The notes: a model not told the origin generated them from the letters alone. Counted from the stretch's first letter, positions 1 to 12,989 are shown. The stretch is DNA of 64,000 bases from Brachyhypopomus gauderio (GCF_052324685.1 NC_135211.1:218501-282500); one strand, 5' to 3'. Numbers and translations are program-made.

Positions 1-479
1 TTCAAGAACCAAAAAAGAAGTTAAGCTGCCTTCAGCTGATGTACTCAGACTAAAGGGAAACACTTTAAATCCCAAGGTGAAATGCACATGCTCAAAATTT
101 TATCAGGACAGAGTACATGTTTTACTTTGATATTAAGAGCGATCACTGGATTGTCTTCCAGTAAATTAATGTTTTCTTCCGCTACAAAACGTTTTTTCAA
201 CAACTATAAAGAGGCTATGCAACGAAACTGAGCTGGGATGTCAAGTGCCTTTAATGGTACCTTTTTGACCCCACTTCAAATGCTGCTGTTACCTGACCAG
301 TTCGATTGTTAGTTTGCCAGATTCTCAATCTCTGGGATGTGAGATCATGCACCAGGTTTAGTGAATGTTTAAGGGTGAAGGTCTTTAATTTCTGCACAAA
401 TTCCACAAACATAGCTCAGGTCCTGCTCAACATGTCAACATGTGGTGACAGCAAGTGCCTTTGGGGTCCTACAAAAATC

Positions 480-552
480 GCCCGGCTAGCTCAGTCGGTA
501 GAGCATGACACTCTTAATCTCAGGGTCGTGGGTTGGAGCCCCACGTTGGGCG
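480..552 (+). tRNA. tRNA-Lys(CTT), C30/G56 variant, probably inactive
   Basis: The 73-nt cloverleaf starts GCCCGGC and has anticodon loop CTCTTAA (anticodon CTT, reads AAG). Two bases differ from the intact copy at 26720-26792. G30 is C, which puts a C-C mismatch in the anticodon stem. C56 is G, so the T loop reads TTGGA; this removes the G19-C56 tertiary pair and hits the invariant C of the internal B box. There is no run of four T within about 200 bp downstream. It is probably a tRNA pseudogene, although the anticodon is intact. Confidence 0.85.
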
Positions 553-641
553 AGAGGCTGATTTGTTTGAGTGAAATGTTGAAATTTAGTTAATCTGTTT
601 GCACAAAATACGTCTAAAAAAGAAGAGAAAGGAACATACAT

Positions 642-715
642 CGTCCCTGGGTGGGCTCGAACCACCATCCTTTCGGTTAACAGCCGAACGCGCTAACCAA
701 TTGCGCCACAGAGAC
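642..715 (-). tRNA. tRNA-Asn(GTT)
   Basis: The 74-nt cloverleaf on the minus strand starts GTCTCTG and pairs with CAGGGAC. The anticodon loop contains GTT (reads AAC and AAU). A and B boxes are intact, the T loop is TTCGAGC and the discriminator is G. The D loop has T at position 17; other copies have C there and both are normal. A run of six T on the minus strand (616-621), about 20 nt past the 3' end, is a good RNA polymerase III terminator. It converges with the tRNA-Lys 89 bp away. Confidence 0.96.
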
Positions 716-1869
716 CAGATGCTGCTGTGCTTACATAGTTCTTCCTCAAAAGAAAAACCCAACAAGCACATTCCTCCTGTTTGCTGGCTTTTGATGAAAT
801 GAGCCAATGCATAAAGGATGCAACATCAATGTCACTCACACTTTTCTGCTAGCTTGTCTAAAATTCGCCCTTCCTTCAGTTTCTCACTTGTCAAGACCTG
901 CAGGTCTTCAAACAAAAGGTCAGTTTGTAGACCCTTTTCCTGTCAAAGTTTTGATCCTTTTGTCCACCAGTCATCGGAATGTGTATGATTTTCACCAGTT
1001 TACACAGTGTAGCTCCCTTGCCTTCAGTTGCAGGGTTATGTCCTCTTAGATAAGACGCTTTTGAAATTATTTGTGAAAATACACCCAAAACCTATTCAAA
1101 ACAGATTTGATGGAAGCACTGCAGGAGCTGCTCCAAGACGCATTTTGTCCAGAAAATGTGCTATCATGAATGCATCCATATCACCAACACACATTTACAA
1201 ACCAAACCATAGGCAATAAAATACATGAGTAAACTGATTTGTGGACCTTTGTGGCACTTGGTACTGCTGAGATCAGGATCATTACAGAGTTCAGCAATTA
1301 TTTTCCCAACTAGGTCATTGATACATTGGAATCCCCAATGTTTTCTGGAACAGAATAGGCTATGCCTTTCGGATGAGAATAAAAAAAGACTTCAAGAACC
1401 AAAAAAGAAGTTAAGCTGCCTTCAGCTGATGTACTCAGACTAAAGGGAAACACTTTAAATCCCAAGGTGAAATGCACATGCTCAAAATTTTATCAGGACA
1501 CAGTACATGTTTTACTTTGATATTAAGAGCGATCACTGGATTGTCTTCCAGTAAATTAATGTTTTCTTCCGCTACAAAACGTTTTTTCAACAACTATAAA
1601 GAGGCTATGCAACGAAACTGAGCTGAGATGTCAAGTGCCTTTAATGGTACATTTTTGACCCCACTTCAAATGCTGCTGTTACCTGACCAGTTCGATTGTT
1701 AGTTTGCCAGATTCTCAATCTCTGGGATGTGAGATCATGCACCAGGTTTAGTGAATGTTTAAGGGTGAAGGTCTTTAGTTTCTGCACAAATTCCACAAAC
1801 ATAGCTCAGGTCCTGCTCAACATGTCAACATGTGGCGACAGCAAGTGCCTTTGGGGTTCTACAAAAATC

Positions 1870-1942
1870 GCCCAGCTAGCTCAGTCGGTAGAGCATGAGA
1901 CTCTTAATCTCAGGGTCGTGGGTTCGAGCCCCACGTTGGGCG
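1870..1942 (+). tRNA. tRNA-Lys(CTT), intact
   Basis: G30 and C56 are both present, so the anticodon stem and B box are complete. Position 5 is A instead of G (GCCCAGC), which turns a G-U wobble in the acceptor stem into an A-U pair; vertebrate tRNA-Lys(CTT) isodecoders with this start are known. It is likely functional. Confidence 0.94.
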
Positions 1943-2031
1943 AGAGGCTGATTTGTTTGAGTGAAATGTTGAAATTTAGTTAATCTGTTTGCACAAAATA
2001 CGTCTAAAAAAGAAGAGAAAGGAACATACAT

Positions 2032-2058
2032 CGTCCCTGGGTGGGCTCGAACCACCAT

Positions 2059-2099
<41 letters not shown>

Positions 2100-2105
2100 A
2101 GAGAC
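2032..2105 (-). tRNA. tRNA-Asn(GTT)
   Basis: All stems pair. It carries C17 in the D loop. It sits beside an intact tRNA-Lys, and the C17 form of Asn goes with Lys copies lacking the C30 change. Confidence 0.96.
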
Positions 2106-3259
2106 CAGATGCTGCTGTGCTTACATAGTTCTTCCTCAAAAGAAAAACCCAACAAGCACATTCCTCCTGTTTGCTGGCTTTTGATGAAATGAGCCAATGC
2201 ATAAAGGATGCAACATCAATGTCACTCACACTTTTCTGCTAGCTTGTCTAAAATTCGCCCTTCCTTCAGTTTCTCACTTGTCAAGACCTGCAGGTCTTCA
2301 AACAAAAGGTCAGTTTGTAGACCCTTTTCCTGTCAAAGTTTTGATCCTTTTGTCCACCAGTCATCGGAATGTGTATGATTTTCACCAGTTTACACAGTGT
2401 AGCTCCCTTGCCTTCAGTTGCAGGGTTATGTCCTCTTAGATAAGACGCTTTTGAAATTATTTGTGAAAATACACCCAAAACCTATTCAAAACAGATTTGA
2501 TGGAAGCACTGCAGGAGCTGCTCCAAGACGCATTTTGTCCAGAAAATGTGCTATCATGAATGCATCCATATCACCAACACACATTTACAAACCAAACCAT
2601 AGGCAATAAAATACATGAGTAAACTGATTTGTGGACCTTTGTGGCACTTGGTACTGCTGAGATCAGGATCATTACAGAGTTCAGCAATTATTTTCCCAAC
2701 TAGGTCATTGATACATTGGAATCCCCAATGTTTTCTGGAACAGAATAGGCTATGCCTTTCGGATGAGAATAAAAAAAGACTTCAAGAACCAAAAAAGAAG
2801 TTAAGCTGCCTTCAGCTGATGTACTCAGACTAAAGGGAAACACTTTAAATCCCAAGGTGAAATGCACATGCTCAAAATTTTATCAGGACAGAGTACATGT
2901 TTTACTTTGATATTAAGAGCGATCACTGGATTGTCTTCCAGTAAATTAATGTTTTCTTCCGCTACAAAACGTTTTTTCAACAACTATAAAGAGGCTATGC
3001 AACGAAACTGAGCTGGGATGTCAAGTGCCTTTAATGGTACCTTTTTGACCCCACTTCAAATGCTGCTGTTACCTGACCAGTTCGATTGTTAGTTTGCCAG
3101 ATTCTCAATCTCTGGGATGTGAGATCATGCACCAGGTTTAGTGAATGTTTAAGGGTGAAGGTCTTTAATTTCTGCACAAATTCCACAAACATAGCTCAGG
3201 TCCTGCTCAACATGTCAACATGTGGTGACAGCAAGTGCCTTTGGGGTCCTACAAAAATC

Positions 3260-3332
3260 GCCCGGCTAGCTCAGTCGGTAGAGCATGACACTCTTAATCT
3301 CAGGGTCGTGGGTTGGAGCCCCACGTTGGGCG
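3260..3332 (+). tRNA. tRNA-Lys(CTT), C30/G56 variant, probably inactive
   Basis: Identical to the copy at 480-552, with both the stem mismatch and the T-loop change. Confidence 0.85.
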
Positions 3333-3421
3333 AGAGGCTGATTTGTTTGAGTGAAATGTTGAAATTTAGTTAATCTATTTGCACAAAATACGTCTAAAAA
3401 AGAAGAGAAAGGAACATACAT

Positions 3422-3495
3422 CGTCCCTGGGTGGGCTCGAACCACCATCCTTTCGGTTAACAGCCGAACGCGCTAACCAATTGCGCCACAGAGAC
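3422..3495 (-). tRNA. tRNA-Asn(GTT)
   Basis: Complete cloverleaf, T17 form, with the T-run terminator on the minus strand. Confidence 0.96.
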
Positions 3496-4649
3496 CAGAT
3501 GCTGCTGTGCTTACATAGTTCTTCCTCAAAAGAAAAACCCAACAAGCACATTCCTCCTGTTTGCTGGCTTTTGATGAAATGAGCCAATGCATAAAGGATG
3601 CAACATCAATGTCACTCACACTTTTCTGCTAGCTTGTCTAAAATTCGCCCTTCCTTCAATTTCTCACTTGTCAAGGCCTGCAGGTCTTCAAACAAAAGGT
3701 CAGTTTGTAGACCCTTTTCCTGTCAAAGTTTTGATCCTTTTGTCCACCAGTCATCGGAATGTGTATGATTTTCACCAGTTTACACAGTGTAGCTCCCTTG
3801 CCTTCAGTTGCAGGGTTATGTCCTCTTAGATAAGACGCTTTTGAAATTATTTGTGAAAATACACCCAAAACCTATTCAAAACAGATTTGATGGAAGCACT
3901 GCAGGAGCTGCTCCAAGACGCATTTTGTCCAGAAAATGTGCTATCATGAATGCATCCATATCACCAACACACATTTACAAACCAAACCATAGGCAATAAA
4001 ATACATGAGTAAACTGATTTGTGGACCTTTGTGGCACTTGGTACTGCTGAGATCAGGATCATTACAGAGTTCAGCAATTATTTTCCCAACTAGGTCATTG
4101 ATACATTGGAATCCCCAATGTTTTCTGGAACAGAATAGGCTATGCCTTTCGGATGAGAATAAAAAAAGACTTCAAGAACCAAAAAAGAAGTTAAGCTGCC
4201 TTCAGCTGATGTACTCAGACTAAAGGGAAACACTTTAAATCCCAAGGTGAAATGCACATGCTCAAAATTTTATCAGGACAGAGTACATGTTTTACTTTGA
4301 TATTAAGAGCGATCACTGGATTGTCTTCCAGTAAATTAATGTTTTCTTCCGCTACAAAACGTTTTTTCAACAACTATAAAGAGGCTATGCAACGAAACTG
4401 AGCTGGGATGTCAAGTGCCTTTAATGGTACCTTTTTGACCCCACTTCAAATGCTGCTGTTACCTGACCAGTTCGATTGTTAGTTTGCCAGATTCTCAATC
4501 TCTGGGATGTGAGATCATGCACCAGGTTTAGTGAATGTTTAAGGGTGAAGGTCTTTAATTTCTGCACAAATTCCACAAACATAGCTCAGGTCCTGCTCAA
4601 CATGTCAACATGTGGTGACAGCAAGTGCCTTTGGGGTCCTACAAAAATC

Positions 4650-4722
4650 GCCCGGCTAGCTCAGTCGGTAGAGCATGACACTCTTAATCTCAGGGTCGTG
4701 GGTTGGAGCCCCACGTTGGGCG
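4650..4722 (+). tRNA. tRNA-Lys(CTT), C30/G56 variant, probably inactive
   Basis: Same two changes as at 480-552; no further difference. Confidence 0.85.
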
Positions 4723-4811
4723 AGAGGCTGATTTGTTTGAGTGAAATGTTGAAATTTAGTTAATCTGTTTGCACAAAATACGTCTAAAAAAGAAGAGAAA
4801 GGAACATACAT

Positions 4812-4885
4812 CGTCCCTGGGTGGGCTCGAACCACCATCCTTTCGGTTAACAGCCGAACGCGCTAACCAATTGCGCCACAGAGAC
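4812..4885 (-). tRNA. tRNA-Asn(GTT)
   Basis: Complete cloverleaf, T17 form. Confidence 0.96.
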
Positions 4886-6039
4886 CAGATGCTGCTGTGC
4901 TTACATAGTTCTTCCTCAAAAGAAAAACCCAACAAGCACATTCCTCCTGTTTGCTGGCTTTTGATGAAATGAGCCAATGCATAAAGGATGCAACATCAAT
5001 GTCACTCACACTTTTCTGCTAGCTTGTCTAAAATTCGCCCTTCCTTCAGTTTCTCACTTGTCAAGACCTGCAGGTCTTCAAACAAAAGGTCAGTTTGTAG
5101 ACCCTTTTCCTGTCAAAGTTTTGATCCTTTTGTCCACCAGTCATCGGAATGTGTATGATTTTCACCAGTTTACACAGTGTAGCTCCCTTGCCTTCAGTTG
5201 CAGGGTTATGTCCTCTTAGATAAGACGCTTTTGAAATTATTTGTGAAAATACACCCAAAACCTATTCAAAACAGATTTGATGGAAGCACTGCAGGAGCTG
5301 CTCCAAGACGCATTTTGTCCAGAAAATGTGCTATCATGAATGCATCCATATCACCAACACACATTTACAAACCAAACCATAGGCAATAAAATACATGAGT
5401 AAACTGATTTGTGGACCTTTGTGGCACTTGGTACTGCTGAGATCAGGATCATTACAGAGTTCAGCAATTATTTTCCCAACTAGGTCATTGATACATTGGA
5501 ATCCCCAATGTTTTCTGGAACAGAATAGGCTATGCCTTTCGGATGAGAATAAAAAAAGACTTCAAGAACCAAAAAAGAAGTTAAGCTGCCTTCAGCTGAT
5601 GTACTCAGACTAAAGGGAAACACTTTAAATCCCAAGGTGAAATGCACATGGTCAAAATTTTATCAGGACAGAGTACATGTTTTACTTTGATATTAAGAGC
5701 GATCACTAGATTGTCTTCCAGTAAATTAATGTTTTCTTCCGCTACAAAACGTTTTTTCAACAACTATAAAGAGGCTATGCAACGAAACTGAGCTGAGATG
5801 TCAAGTGCCTTTAATGGTACATTTTTGACCCCACTTCAAATGCTGCTGTTACCTGACCAGTTCGATTGTTAGTTTGCCAGATTCTCAATCTCTGGGATGT
5901 GAGATCATGCACCAGGTTTAGTGAATGTTTAAGGGTGAAGGTCTTTAGTTTCTGCACAAATTCCACAAACATAGCTCAGGTCCTGCTCAACATGTCAACA
6001 TGTGGCGACAGCAAGTGCCTTTGGGGTCCTACAAAAATC

Positions 6040-6112
6040 TCCCAGCTAGCTCAGTCGGTAGAGCATGAGACTCTTAATCTCAGGGTCGTGGGTTCGAGCC
6101 CCACGTTGGGCG
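6040..6112 (+). tRNA. tRNA-Lys(CTT) with T1, acceptor-end mismatch
   Basis: G30 and C56 are normal and position 5 is A, but base 1 is T instead of G. This gives a T1-C72 mismatch at the end of the acceptor stem. Promoter boxes are intact, so it may be transcribed; 5' processing and charging could be poor. The same form recurs at 10210-10282. Confidence 0.85.
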
Positions 6113-6201
6113 AGAGGCTGATTTGTTTGAGTGAAATGTTGAAATTTAGTTAATCTGTTTGCACAAAATACGTCTAAAAAAGAAGAGAAAGGAACATACA
6201 T

Positions 6202-6275
6202 CGTCCCTGGGTGGGCTCGAACCACCATCCTTTCGGTTAACAGCCGAACGCGCTAACCAATTGCGCCACAGAGAC
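6202..6275 (-). tRNA. tRNA-Asn(GTT)
   Basis: Complete cloverleaf, T17 form although its neighbour Lys lacks the C30/G56 pair, so this unit looks like a recombinant between the two unit types. Confidence 0.96.
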
Positions 6276-7429
6276 CAGATGCTGCTGTGCTTACATAGTT
6301 CTTCCTCAAAAGAAAAACCCAACAAGCACATTCCTCCTGTTTGCTGGCTTTTGATGAAATGAGCCAATGCATAAAGGATGCAACATCAATGTCACTCACA
6401 CTTTTCTGCTAGCTTGTCTAAAATTCGCCCTTCCTTCAGTTTCTCACTTGTCAAGACCTGCAGGTCTTCAAACAAAAGGTCAGTTTGTAGACCCTTTTCC
6501 TGTCAAAGTTTTGATCCTTTTGTCCACCAGTCATCGGAATGTGTATGATTTTCACCAGTTTACACAGTGTAGCTCCCTTGCCTTCAGTTGCAGGGTTATG
6601 TCCTCTTAGATAAGACGCTTTTGAAATTATTTGTGAAAATACACCCAAAACCTATTCAAAACAGATTTGATGGAAGCACTGCAGGAGCTGCTCCAAGACG
6701 CATTTTGTCCAGAAAATGTGCTATCATGAATGCATCCATATCACCAACACACATTTACAAACCAAACCATAGGCAATAAAATACATGAGTAAACTGATTT
6801 GTGGACCTTTGTGGCACTTGGTACTGCTGAGATCAGGATCATTACAGAGTTCAGCAATTATTTTCCCAACTAGGTCATTGATACATTGGAATCCCCAATG
6901 TTTTCTGGAACAGAATAGGCTATGCCTTTCGGATGAGAATAAAAAAAGACTTCAAGAACCAAAAAAGAAGTTAAGCTGCCTTCAGCTGATGTACTCAGAC
7001 TAAAGGGAAACACTTTAAATCCCAAGGTGAAATGCACATGCTCAAAATTTTATCAGGACACAGTACATGTTTTACTTTGATATTAAGAGCGATCACTGGA
7101 TTGTCTTCCAGTAAATTAATGTTTTCTTCCGCTACAAAACGTTTTTTCAACAACTATAAAGAGGCTATGCAACGAAACTGAGCTGGGATGTCAAGTGCCT
7201 TTAATGGTACCTTTTTGACCCCACTTCAAATGCTGCTGTTACCTGACCAGTTCGATTGTTAGTTTGCCAGATTCTCAATCTCTGGGATGTGAGATCATGC
7301 ACCAGGTTTAGTGAATGTTTAAGGGTGAAGGTCTTTAATTTCTGCACAAATTCCACAAACATAGCTCAGGTCCTGCTCAACATGTCAACATGTGGTGACA
7401 GCAAGTGCCTTTGGGGTCCTACAAAAATC

Positions 7430-7502
7430 GCCCGGCTAGCTCAGTCGGTAGAGCATGACACTCTTAATCTCAGGGTCGTGGGTTGGAGCCCCACGTTGGG
7501 CG
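7430..7502 (+). tRNA. tRNA-Lys(CTT), C30/G56 variant, probably inactive
   Basis: Both changes are present. This unit belongs to a sub-family marked by a T to G change 43 bp after the gene (around 7537). Confidence 0.85.
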
Positions 7503-7591
7503 AGAGGCTGATTTGTTTGAGTGAAATGTTGAAATGTAGTTAATCTGTTTGCACAAAATACGTCTAAAAAAGAAGAGAAAGGAACATACAT

Positions 7592-7665
7592 CGTCCCTGG
7601 GTGGGCTCGAACCACCATCCTTTCGGTTAACAGCCGAACGCGCTAACCAATTGCGCCACAGAGAC
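7592..7665 (-). tRNA. tRNA-Asn(GTT)
   Basis: Complete cloverleaf, T17 form. Confidence 0.96.
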
Positions 7666-8819
7666 CAGATGCTGCTGTGCTTACATAGTTCTTCCTCAAA
7701 AGAAAAACCCAACAAGCACATTCCTCCTGTTTGCTGGCTTTTGATGAAATGAGCCAATGCATAAAGGATGCAACATCAATGTCACTCACACTTTTCTGCT
7801 AGCTTGTCTAAAATTCGCCCTTCCTTCAATTTCTCACTTGTCAAGACCTGCAGGTCTTCAAACAAAAGGTCAGTTTGTAGACCCTTTTCCTGTCAAAGTT
7901 TTGATCCTTTTGTCCACCAGTCATCGGAATGTGTATGATTTTCACCAGTTTACACAGTGTAGCTCCCTTGCCTTCAGTTGCAGGGTTATGTCCTCTTAGA
8001 TAAGACGCTTTTGAAATTATTTGTGAAAATGCACCCAAAACCTATTCAAAACAGATTTGATGGAAGCACTGCAGGAGCTGCTCCAAGACGCATTTTGTCC
8101 AGAAAATGTCCTATCATGAATGCATCCATATCACCAACACACATTTACAAACCAAACCATAGGCAATAAAATACATGAGTAAACTGATTTGTGGACCTTT
8201 GTGGCACTTGGTACTGCTGAGATCAGGATCATTACAGAGTTCAGCAATTATTTTCCCAACTAGGTCATTGATACATTGGAATCCCCAATGTTTTCTGGAA
8301 CAGAATAGGCTATGCCTTTCGGATGAGAATAAAAAAAGACTTCAAGAACCAAAAAAGAAGTTAAGCTGCCTTCAGCTGATGTACTCAGACTAAAGGGAAA
8401 CACTTTAAATCCCAAGGTGAAATGCACATGCTCAAAATTTTATCAGGACAGAGTACATGTTTTACTTTGATATTAAGAGCGATCACTGGATTGTCTTCCA
8501 GTAAATTAATGTTTTCTTCCGCTACAAAACGTTTTTTCAACAACTATAAAGAGGCTATGCAACGAAACTGAGCTGGGATGTCAAGTGCCTTTAATGGTAC
8601 CTTTTTGACCCCACTTCAAATGCTGCTGTTACCTGACCAGTTCGATTGTTAGTTTGCCAGATTCTCAATCTCTGGGATGTGAGATCATGCACCAGGTTTA
8701 GTGAATGTTTAAGGGTGAAGGTCTTTAATTTCTGCACAAATTCCACAAACATAGCTCAGGTCCTGCTCAACATGTCAACATGTGGTGACAGCAAGTGCCT
8801 TTGGGGTCCTACAAAAATC

Positions 8820-8892
8820 GCCCGGCTAGCTCAGTCGGTAGAGCATGACACTCTTAATCTCAGGGTCGTGGGTTGGAGCCCCACGTTGGGCG
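8820..8892 (+). tRNA. tRNA-Lys(CTT), C30/G56 variant, probably inactive
   Basis: Both changes present; same downstream marker as the 7430 copy. Confidence 0.85.
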
Positions 8893-8981
8893 AGAGGCTG
8901 ATTTGTTTGAGTGAAATGTTGAAATGTAGTTAATCTGTTTGCACAAAATACGTCTAAAAAAGAAGAGAAAGGAACATACAT

Positions 8982-9055
8982 CGTCCCTGGGTGGGCTCGA
9001 ACCACCATCCTTTCGGTTAACAGCCGAACGCGCTAACCAATTGCGCCACAGAGAC
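8982..9055 (-). tRNA. tRNA-Asn(GTT)
   Basis: Complete cloverleaf, T17 form. Confidence 0.96.
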
Positions 9056-10209
9056 CAGATGCTGCTGTGCTTACATAGTTCTTCCTCAAAAGAAAAACCC
9101 AACAAGCACATTCCTCCTGTTTGCTGGCTTTTGATGAAATGAGCCAATGCATAAAGGATGCAACATCAATGTCACTCACACTTTTCTGCTAGCTTGTCTA
9201 AAATTCGCCCTTCCTTCAGTTTCTCACTTGTCAAGACCTGCAGGTCTTCAAACAAAAGGTCAGTTTGTAGACCCTTTTCCTGTCAAAGTTTTGATCCTTT
9301 TGTCCACCAGTCATCGGAATGTGTATGATTTTCACCAGTTTACACAGTGTAGCTCCCTTGCCTTCAGTTGCAGGGTTATGTCCTCTTAGATAAGACGCTT
9401 TTGAAATTATTTGTGAAAATACACCCAAAACCTATTCAAAACAGATTTGATGGAAGCACTGCAGGAGCTGCTCCAAGACGCATTTTGTCCAGAAAATGTG
9501 CTATCATGAATGCATCCATATCACCAACACACATTTACAAACCAAACCATAGGCAATAAAATACATGAGTAAACTGATTTGTGGACCTTTGTGGCACTTG
9601 GTACTGCTGAGATCAGGATCATTACAGAGTTCAGCAATTATTTTCCCAACTAGGTCATTGATACATTGGAATCCCCAATGTTTTCTGGAACAGAATAGGC
9701 TATGCCTTTCGGATGAGAATAAAAAAAGACTTCAAGAACCAAAAAAGAAGTTAAGCTGCCTTCAGCTGATGTACTCAGACTAAAGGGAAACACTTTAAAT
9801 CCCAAGGTGAAATGCACATGGTCAAAATTTTATCAGGACAGAGTACATGTTTTACTTTGATATTAAGAGCGATCACTAGATTGTCTTCCAGTAAATTAAT
9901 GTTTTCTTCCGCTACAAAACGTTTTTTCAACAACTATAAAGAGGCTATGCAACGAAACTGAGCTGAGATGTCAAGTGCCTTTAATGGTACATTTTTGACC
10001 CCACTTCAAATGCTGCTGTTACCTGACCAGTTCGATTGTTAGTTTGCCAGATTCTCAATCTCTGGGATGTGAGATCATGCACCAGGTTTAGTGAATGTTT
10101 AAGGGTGAAGGTCTTTAGTTTCTGCACAAATTCCACAAACATAGCTCAGGTCCTGCTCAACATGTCAACATGTGGCGACAGCAAGTGCCTTTGGGGTCCT
10201 ACAAAAATC

Positions 10210-10282
10210 TCCCAGCTAGCTCAGTCGGTAGAGCATGAGACTCTTAATCTCAGGGTCGTGGGTTCGAGCCCCACGTTGGGCG
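10210..10282 (+). tRNA. tRNA-Lys(CTT) with T1, acceptor-end mismatch
   Basis: Same T1/A5 form as 6040-6112, three units further on. With the matching next unit this shows that a two-unit block was copied. Confidence 0.85.
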
Positions 10283-10371
10283 AGAGGCTGATTTGTTTGA
10301 GTGAAATGTTGAAATTTAGTTAATCTGTTTGCACAAAATACGTCTAAAAAAGAAGAGAAAGGAACATACAT

Positions 10372-10445
10372 CGTCCCTGGGTGGGCTCGAACCACCATCC
10401 TTTCGGTTAACAGCCGAACGCGCTAACCAATTGCGCCACAGAGAC
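10372..10445 (-). tRNA. tRNA-Asn(GTT)
   Basis: Complete cloverleaf, T17 form. A private substitution lies just outside its 5' end (10455). Confidence 0.96.
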
Positions 10446-11599
10446 CAGATGCTGATGTGCTTACATAGTTCTTCCTCAAAAGAAAAACCCAACAAGCACA
10501 TTCCTCCTGTTTGCTGGCTTTTGATGAAATGAGCCAATGCATAAAGGATGCAACATCAATGTCACTCACACTTTTCTGCTAGCTTGTCTAAAATTCGCCC
10601 TTCCTTCAGTTTCTCACTTGTCAAGACCTGCAGGTCTTCAAACAAAAGGTCAGTTTGTAGACCCTTTTCCTGTCAAAGTTTTGATCCTTTTGTCCACCAG
10701 TCATCGGAATGTGTATGATTTTCACCAGTTTACACAGTGTAGCTCCCTTGCCTTCAGTTGCAGGGTTATGTCCTCTTAGATAAGACGCTTTTGAAATTAT
10801 TTGTGAAAATACACCCAAAACCTATTCAAAACAGATTTGATGGAAGCACTGCAGGAGCTGCTCCAAGACGCATTTTGTCCAGAAAATGTGCTATCATGAA
10901 TGCATCCATATCACCAACACACATTTACAAACCAAACCATAGGCAATAAAATACATGAGTAAACTGATTTGTGGACCTTTGTGGCACTTGGTACTGCTGA
11001 GATCAGGATCATTACAGAGTTCAGCAATTATTTTCCCAACTAGGTCATTGATACATTGGAATCCCCAATGTTTTCTGGAACAGAATAGGCTATGCCTTTC
11101 GGATGAGAATAAAAAAAGACTTCAAGAACCAAAAAAGAAGTTAAGCTGCCTTCAGCTGATGTACTCAGACTAAAGGGAAACACTTTAAATCCCAAGGTGA
11201 AATGCACATGCTCAAAATTTTATCAGGACACAGTACATGTTTTACTTTGATATTAAGAGCGATCACTGGATTGTCTTCCAGTAAATTAATGTTTTCTTCC
11301 GCTACAAAACGTTTTTTCAACAACTATAAAGAGGCTATGCAACGAAACTGAGCTGGGATGTCAAGTGCCTTTAATGGTACCTTTTTGACCCCACTTCAAA
11401 TGCTGCTGTTACCTGACCAGTTCGATTGTTAGTTTGCCAGATTCTCAATCTCTGGGATGTGAGATCATGCACCAGGTTTAGTGAATGTTTAAGGGTGAAG
11501 GTCTTTAATTTCTGCACAAATTCCACAAACATAGCTCAGGTCCTGCTCAACATGTCAACATGTGGTGACAGCAAGTGCCTTTGGGGTCCTACAAAAATC

Positions 11600-11672
11600 G
11601 CCCGGCTAGCTCAGTCGGTAGAGCATGACACTCTTAATCTCAGGGTCGTGGGTTGGAGCCCCACGTTGGGCG
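11600..11672 (+). tRNA. tRNA-Lys(CTT), C30/G56 variant, probably inactive
   Basis: Both changes present. The unit matches the one at 7430, including a spacer change near 11231. Confidence 0.85.
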
Positions 11673-11761
11673 AGAGGCTGATTTGTTTGAGTGAAATGTT
11701 GAAATGTAGTTAATCTGTTTGCACAAAATACGTCTAAAAAAGAAGAGAAAGGAACATACAT

Positions 11762-11835
11762 CGTCCCTGGGTGGGCTCGAACCACCATCCTTTCGGTTAA
11801 CAGCCGAACGCGCTAACCAATTGCGCCACAGAGAC
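11762..11835 (-). tRNA. tRNA-Asn(GTT)
   Basis: Complete cloverleaf, T17 form. Confidence 0.96.
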
Positions 11836-12989
11836 CAGATGCTGCTGTGCTTACATAGTTCTTCCTCAAAAGAAAAACCCAACAAGCACATTCCTCCTGT
11901 TTGCTGGCTTTTGATGAAATGAGCCAATGCATAAAGGATGCAACATCAATGTCACTCACACTTTTCTGCTAGCTTGTCTAAAATTCGCCCTTCCTTCAAT
12001 TTCTCACTTGTCAAGACCTGCAGGTCTTCAAACAAAAGGTCAGTTTGTAGACCCTTTTCCTGTCAAAGTTTTGATCCTTTTGTCCACCAGTCATCGGAAT
12101 GTGTATGATTTTCACCAGTTTACACAGTGTAGCTCCCTTGCCTTCAGTTGCAGGGTTATGTCCTCTTAGATAAGACGCTTTTGAAATTATTTGTGAAAAT
12201 GCACCCAAAACCTATTCAAAACAGATTTGATGGAAGCACTGCAGGAGCTGCTCCAAGACGCATTTTGTCCAGAAAATGTCCTATCATGAATGCATCCATA
12301 TCACCAACACACATTTACAAACCAAACCATAGGCAATAAAATACATGAGTAAACTGATTTGTGGACCTTTGTGGCACTTGGTACTGCTGAGATCAGGATC
12401 ATTACAGAGTTCAGCAATTATTTTCCCAACTAGGTCATTGATACATTGGAATCCCCAATGTTTTCTGGAACAGAATAGGCTATGCCTTTCGGATGAGAAT
12501 AAAAAAAGACTTCAAGAACCAAAAAAGAAGTTAAGCTGCCTTCAGCTGATGTACTCAGACTAAAGGGAAACACTTTAAATCCCAAGGTGAAATGCACATG
12601 CTCAAAATTTTATCAGGACAGAGTACATGTTTTACTTTGATATTAAGAGCGATCACTGGATTGTCTTCCAGTAAATTAATGTTTTCTTCCGCTACAAAAC
12701 GTTTTTTCAACAACTATAAAGAGGCTATGCAACGAAACTGAGCTGGGATGTCAAGTGCCTTTAATGGTACCTTTTTGACCCCACTTCAAATGCTGCTGTT
12801 ACCTGACCAGTTCGATTGTTAGTTTGCCAGATTCTCAATCTCTGGGATGTGAGATCATGCACCAGGTTTAGTGAATGTTTAAGGGTGAAGGTCTTTAATT
12901 TCTGCACAAATTCCACAAACATAGCTCAGGTCCTGCTCAACATGTCAACATGTGGTGACAGCAAGTGCCTTTGGGGTCCTACAAAAATC

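Noticed and set aside
306-593. 95-codon plus-strand open frame repeated in every unit
   Set aside because: It runs straight through the tRNA-Lys gene and is repeated only because the unit is repeated. Its codon changes follow the tRNA variants, with no sign of protein-level constraint.
807-1443. Open frames of 63-80 codons in the array spacer
   Set aside because: Short, overlapping on both strands, no domain and no start context; they are conserved by recent array homogenisation and not by selection.
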